Shown here: positions 45,667 to 58,060 of the stretch, piece after piece
Numbering within the stretch: the first letter of the stretch is position 1
Layout of the letters: every line of letters starts with the position of its first letter
From: Cubamyces lactineus
Lineage: Eukaryota; Basidiomycota; Agaricomycetes; Polyporales; Polyporaceae
Reading direction: 5' to 3'
Length of the DNA: 64,000 nucleotides
Assembly: GCA_022376465.1 (NCBI GenBank)
Contig: JACDTU010000014.1
Coordinates: forward strand, 990,428 to 1,054,427
Made by a program: the position numbers and the translations under genes
The notes under the pieces: generated by a model
Told to the model about the DNA's origin: nothing
Seen by the model: only the letters and a program-made list of their open reading frames with translations
The model's database searches: none

Positions 45667-48600
45667 ATGGACATCCCTCTCTTTGGCGACAGCCCAAACA
45701 AGCGGCGCAGGGAAATCAACCTCGGAGGATCCCAGACCGCCACCTCCCACAACGACATCCTCCAACAAGCCAAGCTTCGCAGACTCCAGCGCAATGACCT
45801 CAAGCGTCGCCAAGACTCTGCCACCCGCATACAGCACTGGTGGAGAGGCAGGATGGCCCTCAACGCCGTACGCCAACAGCTCCGCCACACCTACGAACAG
45901 GACATCACAAGCTTAACCGGTCTTCGATCTCTCGTCTTACTCGGCCAAGACGAAGACGCTCTTGGGAGATGGTCATCTCTAGTATCCTCCTCACGAAAAG
46001 GTGCGTTCGATTCGCGCGCTCATATCATTCACTCTAACCTTGATCTCCTGCAGATGTCCTCACACAGAGCGACCCGAGTACCGTCGTTCTCCTCCAGAGA
46101 CTCTCCCTCATGCTACTCAAGTCCGTGTCCGCCGATCCAAGGTACGTCTCAGAGGTAGGTCGATTCTCTTTCCTCGTCCTGAGAACTCCCCAAGATCACA
46201 GCACGCGCAAGCCCATCTCAATGTCCTCACATCCCTCCTCTCCACCAACCCTCAGCGAGTTGCCATCGCCCGCTATCTCGTCTCTCACGGTTTCTACTCG
46301 CTCCTTCGGAACGCTGTCCTGCAGCTTGTACGTCTATCATATACGCCAAATCTCCTCTGATGCTCACGCCGCCTTCCAGCCCGTCCCTGCTAAACCCTCG
46401 CCTATTCTCGCCCTTCTCGCCACACTCCTCACTGCACCCTTGGCACACCAAGCAATACTCGCAGAGCCTCTCCGCGAACTGCTATGTACCATCTTAACCA
46501 TTCCCCTTCTCCCAAACAGGCTTCTACCTGCCGTTGGTCCATTCTCTGCGCGCCTGCCCCTCGCATCCTTCAATCTAGTTCCGCTCGACATCATCCAGAG
46601 TCCTGAATTGGCATCATTAGAGTCTAGAATACACCTTCTCGCAAACCTCACTGCCTTTATGCCTCCTAGGTACTCTGCCCTGCCGCCGCCTGCGTTCGCT
46701 ACATATCTCCAGCTCAGTGCGATCCTCATGAACTCTCTGCCGACGCACGCTCTAGAGCCCAAGGAGAATCAGCCCTCCTCTGCGCAGAATTGGGCGGATG
46801 CAGATACGGATGATGAGGGTGAAATTGAGGTAACCGTGGTCACCTCGTTCGAGCCGAAGCAATCAATCCCTCCCCTGGACGAAAGGACGCGCAAGCGTCT
46901 GCAGACCCTGCCTGCTTCTGACCACATCTCCTCGCTCCTGCGGGCCGGTCAGAGTCAGACGCTCTTGCCAAGCATCATCTCGTTCTGTTTCGCACTGAGC
47001 ACGGTATGGCCCACACGACGGGATAAGGTCCTCACCACTATTATGGCGTACAACAGAGGCGGGCTCATGCGCGAGATCTACCGCGGGTATGTCCGTCGAT
47101 CACCTTTGGGCCGGGACGACGATTTCGCGGAGATTGCAAGTGAGTCCTTCGCTACCTATCCTAGTTGAACGGTTCTCATCGGCGCTGTAGAGCCGGAACA
47201 TGCCCAGGAATGGCCTCCACTGCTGTTGCTAGCCGATCTGTATACGCAGGCACTGTTGACCATGGGCGACGACGAGTTCTTCTCCAGCGGAAACAACCCG
47301 GATGCACCACGGAATCCTTTGTCGCTTGACGAACTGACGGAATTTTCACGCAAGCTGCTCAACATCGCATTCTCACTGTATTGGCGGGATGACTCGAGCA
47401 GCGTGCAAGAAGGGAACGTGCCCGGTCTCGGGAATGTGAAATGGGAGAATGTTAGGGAAAAGGCCACCAAGTGCTTACAGGCTTTGCACGCACGAGAGTG
47501 AGTACACTGTTTCGACACCAACGGAATACTTCTGAGGGCGCGCTTTGTACAGCTCGAGGCGGCCATTCACACCTCCAGATCATTGGTTGATGACGTCTCA
47601 ACTGGACATGTCGTCGTTCATTCAAGCTGCAATGTAAGAGTGTCTAACTCTTCGCTTACAATTCATTCAGCGTTTCTCATGTGTATCAGCTTCGAGGAAC
47701 AGCAACTCTCACAGCCGGAGAACGGACGCGCAGCGGCGATGAGCAAGCGCCAGGTCGCCTACCTCTCGCCCCGGCTGGGCGTGTTGAACAACATCCCGTT
47801 TGCTATCCCGTTCGATGTTCGTGTGGGTATTTTCCGGCAGTTCGTGTTGAACGACATGAGGACGCGCGGGTTCGACGCGTACCGTGGTCGCATGATGACG
47901 ACGCGCGTCACGATTCGACGGGGGAACATCGCTCAAGACGGTTTCGACCGGCTAGGCGACGTAGACCTCAAGGCCCCAATCGCGATCACGTTCATTGATC
48001 AGTTTGGCAACGAAGAGTGAGTCCGACGTCTCTGTTCTTCGTAGATGTGCACGGCTGACAGGCACGGCGTAGAGCGGGTATTGATGGCGGAGGCGTCTTC
48101 AAGGAGTTCTTGACCAATCTCTGCAAGGAAGTCTTCGACACTGACCGTGGGCTATGGCTGGCGAACAAGAAGAACGAGCTCTACCCTGCACCGCATTCGT
48201 ATGCTACAGAGTGTAAGCTTCAACCGTCATCGCTAGATATGATGCTGATGTACGCGTAGCGCATAGCTTGGCATGGTATCGCTTCATTGGGCGGATACTA
48301 GGCAAGGCGCTATATGAGGGAATCCTAGTTGACGTTGCCTTCGCTGGTTTCTTCCTTGCGAAGGTACGTCCACCGCGCCAGCATTGTGGCTCATATCACT
48401 CACAATGAGCTATGTAGTGGCTCGGAAAGCAGAGTTGGCTGGATGATCTAGCGTCGCTCGACCCCGAGCTTTACCAAGGGCTAATATTCCTCAAGCATTA
48501 TACCGGGGATCCCGAGGAGCTTTCTCTCAACTTCACCGTTGCGGAAGAAGGTAAGCCTCAGTCCTCGCTGGTAGTATACGCTTGCTAATCGCGTGGGTCG

Positions 48601-49339
48601 CGTAGAATTTGGTGTTACGAAGACGATAGACTTGATCCCGAACGGAAGCAACATCCCCGTCACGCGCGATAACAGGCTGCAATATATCTACCTCGTCGCG
48701 CACTACCGTCTAACGAAGCAGATCAAGAAGCAGAGCGCAGCCTTCTTCGATGGTCTGTCCGAGATCATCGATCCGAAGTGGCTGAGGTGCGTCACACCTG
48801 CAATGTTGTATAGGAATACTGACCGACAGCGCATGCAAAGAATGTTCAATCAGCAAGAGCTGCAGATTCTGCTGGGTGGTGTGGATACGCCGATTGATCT
48901 CGACGACTTGCGTGCACACACCCAGTATGGCGGTCTGTACGACGACCACGAACAGACAATCGAGATATTCTGGAGCGTACGTATAGTGCATCTGCCGTTG
49001 CATGCAGTCTACTCATTAGGTTGTATAGGTGGTCAAAACATTCAACCAGGATGAACGACGCAAGCTCCTGCGGTTCGTCACCAGTTGCAGTCGCCCGCCA
49101 TTGCTGTAAGCTCCCTGGGCTGCATCGTGCGTTGTGTCGTGACTGACGGCGTTATCAGGGGTTTCAAGGAGCTCAATCCGAACTTTGCGATCCGAGACGC
49201 GACAGGGGACGAGAGCCGGCTCCCGACCGCCAGTACGTGCGTCAACCTGCTCAAACTCCCGCGGTACAAGAGCCCGAAGGTGCTCCGGGAGAAGCTCTTG
49301 CAGGCGATCAACTCGAATGCTGGGTTCGATCTGTCATGA
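45667..49339 (+). CDS. HUL5: HECT E3 ubiquitin ligase, HUL5/UBE3C type
   Basis: A long gene with about ten introns. The N-terminus has an IQ motif ([20 protein letters not shown]), the layout of Hul5 and UBE3C. The HECT domain begins near 47,700 ([16 protein letters not shown] ... [14 protein letters not shown]). It continues with [40 protein letters not shown] and [11 protein letters not shown]. It ends with [13 protein letters not shown] and [16 protein letters not shown]. The catalytic cysteine is Cys (TGC) at 49238-49240, in the expected place before the end. These ligases extend ubiquitin chains at the proteasome. Introns are 45-60 bp with canonical borders. The frame is intact in each exon I traced. 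Confidence 0.88.
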
Positions 49340-49841
49340 GAGGCTAGGCGTATAGATGTGTGGTGTCGCTTGCTTTGCTTTGCGTTTGTCGTCGGTTTGC
49401 AACATCATGTATACTACGAGTCATGTTGTTCATTTGGTTGTACCAATCTGTTCTGAGGTCACATTGGGAACGGTTGCCCGTGATATCATCGGAACATGCT
49501 CAAGAATATCTGGTCACAGCTACCGTACGTCCATAGTGCTCGTCGACCTCTTGTGAGCTATGTCGGAGGGTTCTGTATGTCGCGCGACGAACGATTGGCC
49601 AGGGTGAGGACGCGCTCAGGTGACTCCCACGTGCCAGGAGCTCGCGCCTTGGTTTCGTGCTCAGGCTTCCGAGGACCGTGATCGTCCTTCGGTCGGCCTT
49701 GCGATATATACTTAACCCTCCGTCTCCCGCACGTATTTATTACGTTCCCAGGCACTTCGCGGCGTCCACACGCATCCGCCGGTACTTGTCCTCGTTCGAC
49801 GATCATCTCGTGCAAGCTTGCATCCGATCGAGTCTACAGCG
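49340..49841. other. Spacer between HUL5 and DLD1
   Basis: Holds the HUL5 3' end and the DLD1 promoter. TATATAC at about 49706-49712 lies 130 bp before the DLD1 start and may be its TATA element. Confidence 0.4.
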
Positions 49842-52302
49842 ATGCAGCTAGCAAAGCCCCAGGTCTCTCGCGCCGTTCTCGCAGCGCAGACTCGGTCCTT
49901 GCTCCGAACCGGTTCTGTGACTCGGCTGCCTACTAGCATATCTGGTGCACACCGTCGGGGCTACTCATCTGCTGCTTCAGAGCCCCACCCTTCGAAGCCC
50001 TCAGGCTCAAATGCACCCCTAGCTTTCGCCATAGGATCTATGCTCAGCGGGGCTTTGGGCTACTATTTGGCTACCAGTTCGAGTGATGATGTTCAGCGGA
50101 ACAAGGCTAACGGGGAGCTGAATAGCAGCTATGGCTCGCCTGAAGACTTCAAGAAGGCCATAGACGAGCTCAGGCAAGCCTTTCCGGACGAAGGAACAGT
50201 GACTACGGATGTAGAGGACCTCGAGACCCACGGTTTCTCCGAAAATGACTACCACCCTAGTGAGTGCCGCGTCGAAAGGGTGCCTGTTTGCTGGGTCTGA
50301 GTAGTGGCAATGGTGCGTAGGCTCCCATCCGTCCGTCGTGGTCTTCCCCTCGTCCACGGAGGATGTAGTGAAGATTGTCAAGATTGCGGTCAAGTACAAG
50401 ATGCCCGTCATTCCTTACTCTGGCGCTACCAGTCTCGAGGGCCATTTCAGGGCTGTACGTACAGAGGGGACGGTGCTGACCTCGTAGCATGCGACTAACG
50501 GGATTTCTTCAGCCCTCGGTGGGTGGTATCTGCATAGACCTTTCGAAGATGGACAAGATCATCGAGATACACGGTAGGGCCTGGTGCGTCACTTGCGTCG
50601 GCGTTTGACTGACTCGGGTTGGACTGCATACAGAGGCGGACTCGGACGTCATCTGCCAGCCTGGGCTGCGGTGGATGGATCTCAATGACGAGCTCAGGAA
50701 GAAAGGTAGCTTGCCAAATTCTATTCTGACAGTACTCTCTGACTCATTGCGACCACGATAGGAATTCCTCTATTTTTCCCTGTCAGTGTCATGTCTTTCT
50801 ACCTTCTGAACGCCGCTCATTCTCAAAGTAACGTCGTAGCTGGATCCTGCCCCAGGTGCTACCATTGGTGGCATGCTGAGCACCGGATGTTCCGGTAGTA
50901 CGTAACGATTCTCACCACCTGAATGTTTTATCGGGTTTACTCACTACCCTGAATAGCGAACGCCGTGCGCTACGGTACTGCAAAGGCAGAGTGGTTCCTG
51001 AACGCGGTTCGTATTTGTCGACATGCGAGTTGATTTGAACGGGGCTGATGCGTGCAACCTGTCGTAGACCGTCGTACTGCCGTCGGGTGAAGTCATCAAG
51101 ACCCGCCGGCGCGCGCGCAAGTCTTCCGCCGGTTTTGACACCACAAAGCTGTTCATCGGCGCGGAGGGCACGTTGGGCATTGTTACCGAAGGTAAACTGT
51201 AACACCGGCGTTGCACCTTGATGAGTATCTGACGCACTGTCCAGTGACAATTCGACTCGCACCGCTATTGCCCACGAACGTCGCCGTGGTCCAATTCCCG
51301 AACGTGCGCAACGCGACCGAAGCCGTCATCGAGGTAGTCAATGCCGGCGTTGGAATCCGTGAGTCAATGGTAGCCCTTCCGCGCGTCTCGCTCTTGAGAA
51401 CAAGCGGATCTTCGCAGAGTGCGTCGAACTGTGCGATGACCAGTTCATGCGCGCGACGAACATCTACGGAATGTCGACTCGCAAGTGGCCCGAGAAGGAC
51501 AGTCTGTTCTTCAAGTTCCAGGGCCCGACGCAGCGCTCGCTCAAGGAGACCGCCGACATCGTCAAGAAGATAACGGAGAAGCATGGCGGGTCCGGCTTCT
51601 CTCTCGCGGGGAGCGAGAAGGAGGCACATGATCTCTGGATGGACCGCAAGAACGCACTGTATTCGAGTTTGGCAATCCTGCCCGGGGCTCGTGGCTGGAG
51701 TACCGACGTCTGGTGAGCGATCGACTGTGGAGGCAAGGCGTATGCAGGTGCTTACATTGGACGAACAGCGTACCGGTTTCGAGGCTTCCTGACCTGGTTT
51801 ATGGCACGAAGCAGGATCTCGAGGAGCACGGGCTTCTGTCGACCATCGTAGGGCATGTCGGAGATGGTACGCATAGGTTTATATCTACAACCACGTCCGA
51901 TGGGTCTCACGTACGTGCGACAGGCAACTTCCACGCCCTTATTCTGTTCCGGAATGACGAGGAGCTGGAAAAGACTCATGCTGCGGTGGATCGCATGGTC
52001 AAGCGCGCTCTCGCACTCGATGGCACTTGTGCGTATCAGGTCTCGCGTTGCTTTTTGCTCTCTGACGCAAGCCTCGCAGGCACCGGAGAACACGGTGTCG
52101 GCATGGGAAAGCGTGACTACTTGTACGAGGAGCTTGGTGAGGGCACCGTCGAGCTGATGAAGACCATCAAAAAGGCCGTCGATCCGCTCAACCTCTTCAA
52201 CCCTGGCAAGGTTCGTTTGCATCAGATAGCCGGTGGACTTGCACTCATTATATCATGTAGCTGTACCCTGACAAGCCCCCACACGCAAAGCGGGACCAGT
52301 AG
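49842..52302 (+). CDS. DLD1: Mitochondrial D-lactate dehydrogenase (cytochrome), FAD-linked
   Basis: At least ten introns. Residues 1-45 are Arg/Ser-rich with few acids, a mitochondrial presequence. [20 protein letters not shown] is the inner-membrane anchor. The FAD-binding part shows [75 protein letters not shown] and [12 protein letters not shown], all hallmarks of this oxidase fold. The C-terminal cap has [28 protein letters not shown] and [11 protein letters not shown]. The enzyme oxidises D-lactate to pyruvate and passes electrons to cytochrome c. The last exon encodes only [13 protein letters not shown]. Related 2-hydroxyacid oxidases are an alternative. Confidence 0.87.
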
Positions 52303-52455
52303 ATTTGATCGGAGGCGCGGGCTTGCCTGGATATCAGTGATGTTCAGTGTGCGATGTACCCACTATATAGGCTGTACTAGAATAACCGGGAATAACAGGA
52401 TAGGATATTAAATACGGTGTACAGGGGACACAATGTCCTGTGAAGGCGTCGTCTT

Positions 52456-53459
52456 TCAGTCGACCTTCCTCGACCACCTTCTGTTGCCGGGCCTAGGGCT
52501 AGCACGTCCGGGCGACGCAGGTGGAACAACGACCTCGACCTTGTGCGAAGTGGGTGGCCACTGCGCCTTCTTCTCGTCAGTAACGCCAATGGGACCAGCC
52601 TCGAGTTCATCTTTCTCCTCCTTGCCCCAATACGTCCACATCTGGAGGCCGAGAATGATGTTAAGGGCGAGTGCAAGGGCGAAGCCCGCGCTCACGATAG
52701 GATCCCCGACCTCGGTAGCGGTGGTGAAGAGTCGTGCGAGGCAGCCGCCGACCTGGGAGATGACGGCAAACGCGGAGAGCTGGCCGGTGCTCTTGGCGCG
52801 GTGGTTCTGGCGGATTTGCGGGAGCTTGGAGAAGAGGGAGAGTGGAAGAGTCGCAATCTGGAAGGCTGCTAGCGTAGACCGGGGAAGGACAACCAATGCG
52901 ACAGCGAAGGCGAGCATGAACTGAACAGAGAAGATGGTGCGCTGTATAGACGGGCGGGCGGCGAGAGAGGCAGGAGGGTTATAATGGACGATGAGGAGGG
53001 TGATGATGACGTTCTGGATGGTAAGGAAGAGGTTCTCGCCGTAGGTGGAGAACGGGAACTCGTTGCGATACGAGTACGCGAGCGTGATGGCGTACGAGAG
53101 CGTCTCGAGCACATAGGCCGTGAGGGAGAGGCCGCGTGCGGAACGTGCGCTGACGACTACGGAACGTGTCAGGACAAACGAGAACGATGCGGACGGTGGT
53201 GGAACGTACTAAGAAGGAGCTGAGGTACTTTCATGATAGATCCTCCGACTACGATACCGAGGCCGAGGCCCTTTGAGAGGGAGTACTTGAGGCATTCAAC
53301 ATCGGCTAAGTCCAGGTTCTCGACGATGGAAGTGTAGCATTTCTAGCATCCGGTTAGAGGTGGTGGTAGCGTTCAAGCTGCATAGAGAGTTACCTCGCCA
53401 ACTATAGAGATACCGAGGTCTTTGATAAACCAAGGCAGATTTCTTGTGATTGTTGTCAT
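52456..53459 (-). CDS. MPDU1: MPDU1/Lec35-like PQ-loop membrane protein
   Basis: Exons 53459-53394, 53342-53210 and 53156-52456 join to 299 aa. There are two PQ-loops: KVPQLLLIVSARSARGLSLT and KLPQIRQNHRAKSTGQLSAF. Between them is YSYRNEFPFSTYGENLFLTI, a segment characteristic of MPDU1. About seven membrane segments are present, with a charged C-terminal tail (RPGNRRWSRKVD). MPDU1 is needed in the ER for use of dolichol-phosphate-linked mannose and glucose in N-glycan and GPI assembly. Length is slightly above the animal proteins because of the tail. It is head-to-head with eIF3e. Confidence 0.88.
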
Positions 53460-53692
53460 TTTGCCGAGGACAGGACGGGGAGGAGGAGGAAGGAGAAGGT
53501 GGCGAGGACGTGTCCGTAGGCGCCCAATCTACCGCGGCACTGCGTCTGACCACGTGCGCGTATCGCTCGATTTGGAAGGCGATTTTTTGGAGTCGAGCGC
53601 GGAGGACGGCGACGGCGAGCAGACTCTCATCCTCGACGAGCTCGCCTCTCCTTCCGATATCTTCTTGGCCTTGTCTTCGTCTGCACACCAAA
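53460..53692. promoter_or_regulatory. Divergent promoter, MPDU1 and eIF3e
   Basis: Only 233 bp separate the two start codons, so a shared bidirectional promoter is likely. CT-rich blocks precede the eIF3e ATG. Confidence 0.55.
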
Positions 53693-55293
53693 ATGGCCGA
53701 GTACGACCTCACAAAAACGATCATTCCCTATTGCGACCGCCATCTGGTCTTCCCTCTCCTTGCCCACCTCACAGAAAGCGAGATCTTCCCCGTCGAACAA
53801 GTCCAGACAGCCCAGTATGAGCTCGCAAAGGAGACGAACATGGTCGACTACGCTGTGAGTCTGTTCCAGCAACTCCATCCGGACCAGGAGGTTCCTGCAG
53901 GTACGTCCTTCCACCCCTGCGCCTACCCTCTTCCTCACATCGCGCAGAGTTCGCCGAGAAGCGTGAAAAGGCCGTCTCGACCCATGAACGTCTTCAGCAG
54001 GAGGCGCAGGCCGTGCTCGATGTTATTGAGAACCCTGAGGTCGCTCAGTCTCTCCGTCAGGACAAGAACCAAAACCTCCAATTCCTGCGCGATCACTACA
54101 ATGTGAGTCTTGACGGTAATCCCCGCATGCGTGTACATTGACACCCCTTGCAGGTGACGCTCGATCAAATCACTGCGCTATACAACTTTGGCAAATTCCA
54201 ATACTCATACGGCAACTACAGCGGCGCTGCAGACTACCTATACCACTTCCGCGTCCTCTCCACCGACCCTGATCTCACCATCTCCGCCCATTGGGGCAAG
54301 CTCGCGTGCGACATCCTCACCGGAAAGTGGGATGTTGCCCTCGAAGAGCTCAACTCCCTTCGTGAGGCTATCGACTCTCGCGCACCCTCCATGCCCCAAT
54401 TCTCTTCTTCCACTCCCTCCTCATCCGCCGCCGACCCCGCCCTCGCACAACTTCACTCGCGCACCTGGCTCCTCCATTGGTCGCTCTTCGTGTACTTCAA
54501 CCACCCGCAAGGCCGTACTTTGCTTCTTGAGACCTTCCTCTCCCCCACCTACCTCAACACCATCCAGACGTCCTGCCCCTGGATCCTGCGCTACCTCGCG
54601 ACCGCTGCTGTGCTTTCGCGCAAGTCCGCATCCGGCGCACTCTCTTCACGCGTGCGCCACTCTATCCGCGAGATCGTCAAGGTCATCCAGATGGAGGAGT
54701 ATCAGTACCAGGACCCGGTGACACAGTTCCTCAAGGAGCTTTACGTCGAGTTCGACTTCGAGGCCGCGCAGAAGGAGCTTGGGAAGGCCGAGACGATCAT
54801 TGCGAACGACTTCTTCCTTGGCGACTTCCGCGAGGACTTCATGGACAACGCGCGGTACCTCATCAGCGAGGCGTACTGCAGAATCCACCAGCGCATAGAC
54901 ATCGGGTATGTTACGCTTTTCATCCATTGAGCTGCTTGTATGCTGACTGATCCTCTAGGGACCTGTCTGAGCGGCTGAACCTCTCGCGCGATGAGGGCGA
55001 GAAGTGGATCGTAAACTTGATCCGCGAAACGCGCATGGGCGCAGATGCGAAGATCGATCTTGAGAAGGTACGTTTGCTGGGTGTTCGCTCTAGTACGTCG
55101 ACGAGGTGCTGACCGCCATCGCAGAATGTTATCGAAATCAACCGCCCGCCTCTGCCGATCTACCAGTCGGTCATCGAAAAGACCCGGGGCCTCGCGTTCC
55201 GCACTCAAGCTCTCGGCGTAGCGATGTCGAGGACGCCGCAGACTTTGACGACACAAGAGGTCCCACAGCCGAGCGCGGTAGAGGCGCAGTAGG
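53693..55293 (+). CDS. INT6: Translation initiation factor eIF3 subunit e
   Basis: Starts [20 protein letters not shown], a conserved eIF3e N-terminus. Introns are at 53901-53947, 54103-54153, 54906-54958 and just after 55067 (GTACGT...GCAG). Conserved segments are [42 protein letters not shown], and the PCI domain near the C-terminus ([41 protein letters not shown]). The tail [20 protein letters not shown] is also typical. The subunit scaffolds the eIF3 complex on the 40S ribosome. A Ser/Pro insert ([17 protein letters not shown]) is unusual but in frame. No lesions. Confidence 0.93.
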
Positions 55294-55593
55294 GTGTTCT
55301 TACAGTCTGGTGTATCTTGTAGCGGTTTGTATTGTCTTTTATTTTGCGCTCTATATGATAGCATCATACATGTTTCGTATGTGCAGATTGGTCTGATGTA
55401 CGCTTTGAGGGCTCACCCACTATGCAAGTACGTAGCTTGTTTAGACAATGATTCTGTTGTCCTCGTACCTAAACCATACACGTTCAGGCGATGGCCGGGA
55501 TACACTGTCCTGCATCCCAAACAGCCTTGTGGAAAACCGATCGAGAGATCGGATTGAGTGAAGCCAATCATGAGATCATCGTGTACCAAGCAC

Positions 55594-55716
55594 CCTGCTA
55601 GTATTGTACATGTACCACAAAATCCGCCACTCCATCGCCACCACCACGGTACTCGTACCACATTCCACAACAGCTCTACTGCTAGTTGTCAGTGTCTCCA
55701 GCATTGCAGAGGTCCC
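55594..55716 (-). pseudogene. Duplicate copy of the FunK1 3' tail
   Basis: About 120 bp resemble 56219-56336, which is the last codons and 3' flank of the FunK1 gene. Shared phrases include ATCCGCCACTCCATC and TCTACTGCT. The copy has diverged with indels and its tail codons are broken. It marks a second, otherwise lost FunK1 copy. Confidence 0.6.
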
Positions 55717-55789
55717 AGAGAGCTAACTGACCGGTTCTAACAGAAGACCGACAACCGACACACAGTGCTATGCTTCGATGACTATACAT

Positions 55790-56058
55790 CGGCCGAGCAC
55801 ATCGTTGAACGTGGACTTGACCAAGGCTGCCCCCCAAGCCATCTTGCCTCCCAGACACGTTCGTCGTGGGCGAGGCCAGCGAGAGCACGGGAGCAGCGGG
55901 CGTAGGCGGGGATGTCACGGATGGCGAGGTGGGATGGAGATGTGGACGTCGACGGGGAGACGGCCGATGAGTTGGAACGGGGCAGGGGCGGAGGTTGGCA
56001 ACGGCTTGCGGTTGTAGTCGCGGAGACGGACAGGCTCTAGCGTCGCAAACTTGTCCAT
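55790..56058 (-). pseudogene. Truncated F-box protein fragment with frameshift
   Basis: Starts at ATG 56058: MDKFATLEPVRLRDYNRKPL, then PFQLIGRLPVDVHISI, the first half of an F-box. The matching second half, HLAIRDIPAYARCSRALAGL followed by AHDERVWEARW, continues in another frame after about 55935. The two halves form one F-box with a small deletion or frameshift. Nothing recognisable follows, so only the N-terminus survives. The F-box resembles recyclin-type (Rcy1/Pof6) proteins, a tentative match. It lies between the two FunK1 tail copies. Confidence 0.55.
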
Positions 56059-56218
56059 CGTGGAGAGAGCAGAGAACGAGAACGAGAACGAGGCTTACAC
56101 TCCGCAGCGTCTCTTCCTACTCCTCTATCAAGCATCGTGACACAGATAGAACACGCATGCCCTTCGCGAGGTGCACTCAGGGTACATGCACTGCATGTAT
56201 AACGAGCCCAGTTTGCAT

Positions 56219-56336
56219 CCTGCTACATACTGTACACGCTCCACAAGATCCGCCACTCCATCACCACCAGTCCTCGTACCGCATTCCTCGTCGGGTCTAC
56301 TGCTTGTCGTCGGTATCTCCAGCCTTGCCGAGGTCC
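56219..56336 (-). repeat. Second member of the duplicated FunK1 tail
   Basis: Partner of 55594-55716. It overlaps the last 13 codons of the FunK1 gene and the sequence after it. Confidence 0.6.
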
Positions 56337-57606
56337 TTGGGCATGAAGTCGGCTATGCAAGGTACTTCTTCTTTGAATTGTTCGAGATACGCCCAGAATT
56401 CATACCAGACGCGCTCTGGATCATCCTCCTCCTCCTGCTCGCGCGGCAAGGTCTGGTGAGAGGACCTGGGACTGGGACCGGGACCTTGCAACCACTCGTG
56501 TTGATGTACTGTCTGACGAAGAACTGTGTTGGCCTTGGCCTGCCGATCAGTAACTTTGTCAGCCAAGAAGACCTGCAAAAGCGAGGCAAGCTTGAATCTG
56601 TCTCCCCAATCGCCGGAGGCCGGCTCGATGGGTGTACTGTGTGCAAGGAACGCACGCTTCAGAGCGCCGCATACGAGCGGCTCGCGCACGTCCCACTTGT
56701 AGAGACCCTTCGGGACAGTATAGACCATCTTTCCGTTGTCGTAGCAGCATACCGCCCAGATGAGCACCCAGATGAATGCCTCAAGGTCGTGACGGTACAG
56801 AACGGCGACTTTGCCGTCAAACGCCTCCCGGGTGAGTAGGTCGATGGCCATGAAGGGTACCGTGCCTGTCACTTCGAAGCCGGTGTGTGTCAAGGTCGCA
56901 TCTCTGGCATCGATACCGAGGTCCCAGTCATTCAAGACCGCACAAACAGGGTCCTTTTCTTCGCTGCGGCACATTAGATTGCCCAAGCTGATGTTTCGGT
57001 GTCGGACACCGTTCCGCCAATTGTGATAGTGAGCTACAGATCCGACCATCAGTAATGCCCAGATGTCCACGCGAAGGTTGCCTACCTATCAATACCTGGA
57101 ACCAACCACGGAGAAAGCGTTCATTGGATAGGGTGCTGAGGTGTTTCATACACTCGACCATGGCCATCCGGAGGATACGATACACTTGGAGCGCCCTGTC
57201 CACTGCAGTTGAAAGCGACGCTTCGGTGGGCTCGCACGGTACGTGTCGTCCACTCCGGGAATTCGAAGTCGATGCGAGGTTACGAGCACGATCGGGAGTA
57301 GTCACTGCGTAAAGCCACTGCTTGGTCGCCGGCTCGTATGATCCGTGTGAACATTGAATCTCCTGCTCCTGTGGGCGTGCGCAGATCGCGCAGCAGCTGC
57401 GACGCTCGGTTCACGCAACGAAGCGCGATGTAGTAGTCTTGAAGGATACCCGCAGGATTTGACGACTCGTTCCTCGGGGGCGTTGAGTACAGTGGGTGAC
57501 TTTCCGTAACGTGTTCAGATGCAGGTTTAGCTGCGCTAAAAGTTGGCGCCATAAAATCCCGATGTCCGAGCGTGACATTTTCGAACTCCGACAGTCCGCT
57601 CCACAT
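56297..57606 (-). CDS. FunK1-family protein kinase, HRN variant, N-terminally short
   Basis: FunK1 hallmarks are in order. FQVLI joins AHYHNWRNGVRHRNISLGNL across a GTAGGC...TGTAG intron near 57030-57090. Then come AVLNDWDLG (metal-binding loop), TGTVPFMAIDLL, and YRHDLEAFIWVLIW. FunK1 proteins usually have HRD at the catalytic loop. Here it is HRN, so the catalytic base is missing. The upstream part (57606-57280, starting MWSGLSEFENV) lies in a different frame from VTTPDRARNLASTSNSR, and I cannot tell intron from frameshift. No glycine loop or N-lobe is apparent. Total length is below the usual 600-plus. It may be a pseudokinase or a decaying subtelomeric copy. Confidence 0.7.
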
Positions 57607-58060
57607 TCTCTACACACCCAATTTATAGGAGAAAAAGGTGGGGGGTGAGGGTTAGGCCTAAGCTTACAAGGTTAGGCCTATGATTCTGACGTTTTGCTTG
57701 CAGCGGTGCGCATCCTTGCGCTGCCGCACTCAATAATATATTTCGCATTTTTTGTCTCACATATAATTATCTGATATTTTGAACTTGCCTGCGGCCATGC
57801 TCATTTGTGTGCTGCCGCGATAGCGTAATTTCGCGAAACCAGGTCTCGCAGCAATGCGCATCTGCGCTTCGCCGCAATGTGCGAAATCCTTCGCAGTATC
57901 GAAATAATTTCATGCGGCCATGCCCAAGTGCGCACTGCCGCAGACCGCACATCAAAGTGCGGCAACGCGCATCTGTGCATCGCCGTGAACAATCTCTGTT
58001 TCGCACAAACGCGCCTTCGCACTTCGCACATCCGGCGACACCTGAGTTCCTTGGGGTAGC
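57607..58060. other. Subtelomeric spacer with diverged short repeats
   Basis: GGTTAGGCCTA occurs twice near 57650-57680. From about 57790 to 58010 there are diverged repeats around ATCTGCGCTTCGCCGC / ATCTGTGCATCGCCGT and GCGGCCATGC. AT-rich at 57730-57780. No gene supported. Confidence 0.4.

Noticed and set aside
57620..58010. Short GC-rich repeats considered as a CRISPR-like array
   Set aside because: Spacing and sequence are irregular, there is no repeat-spacer pattern, and the organism is a eukaryote.
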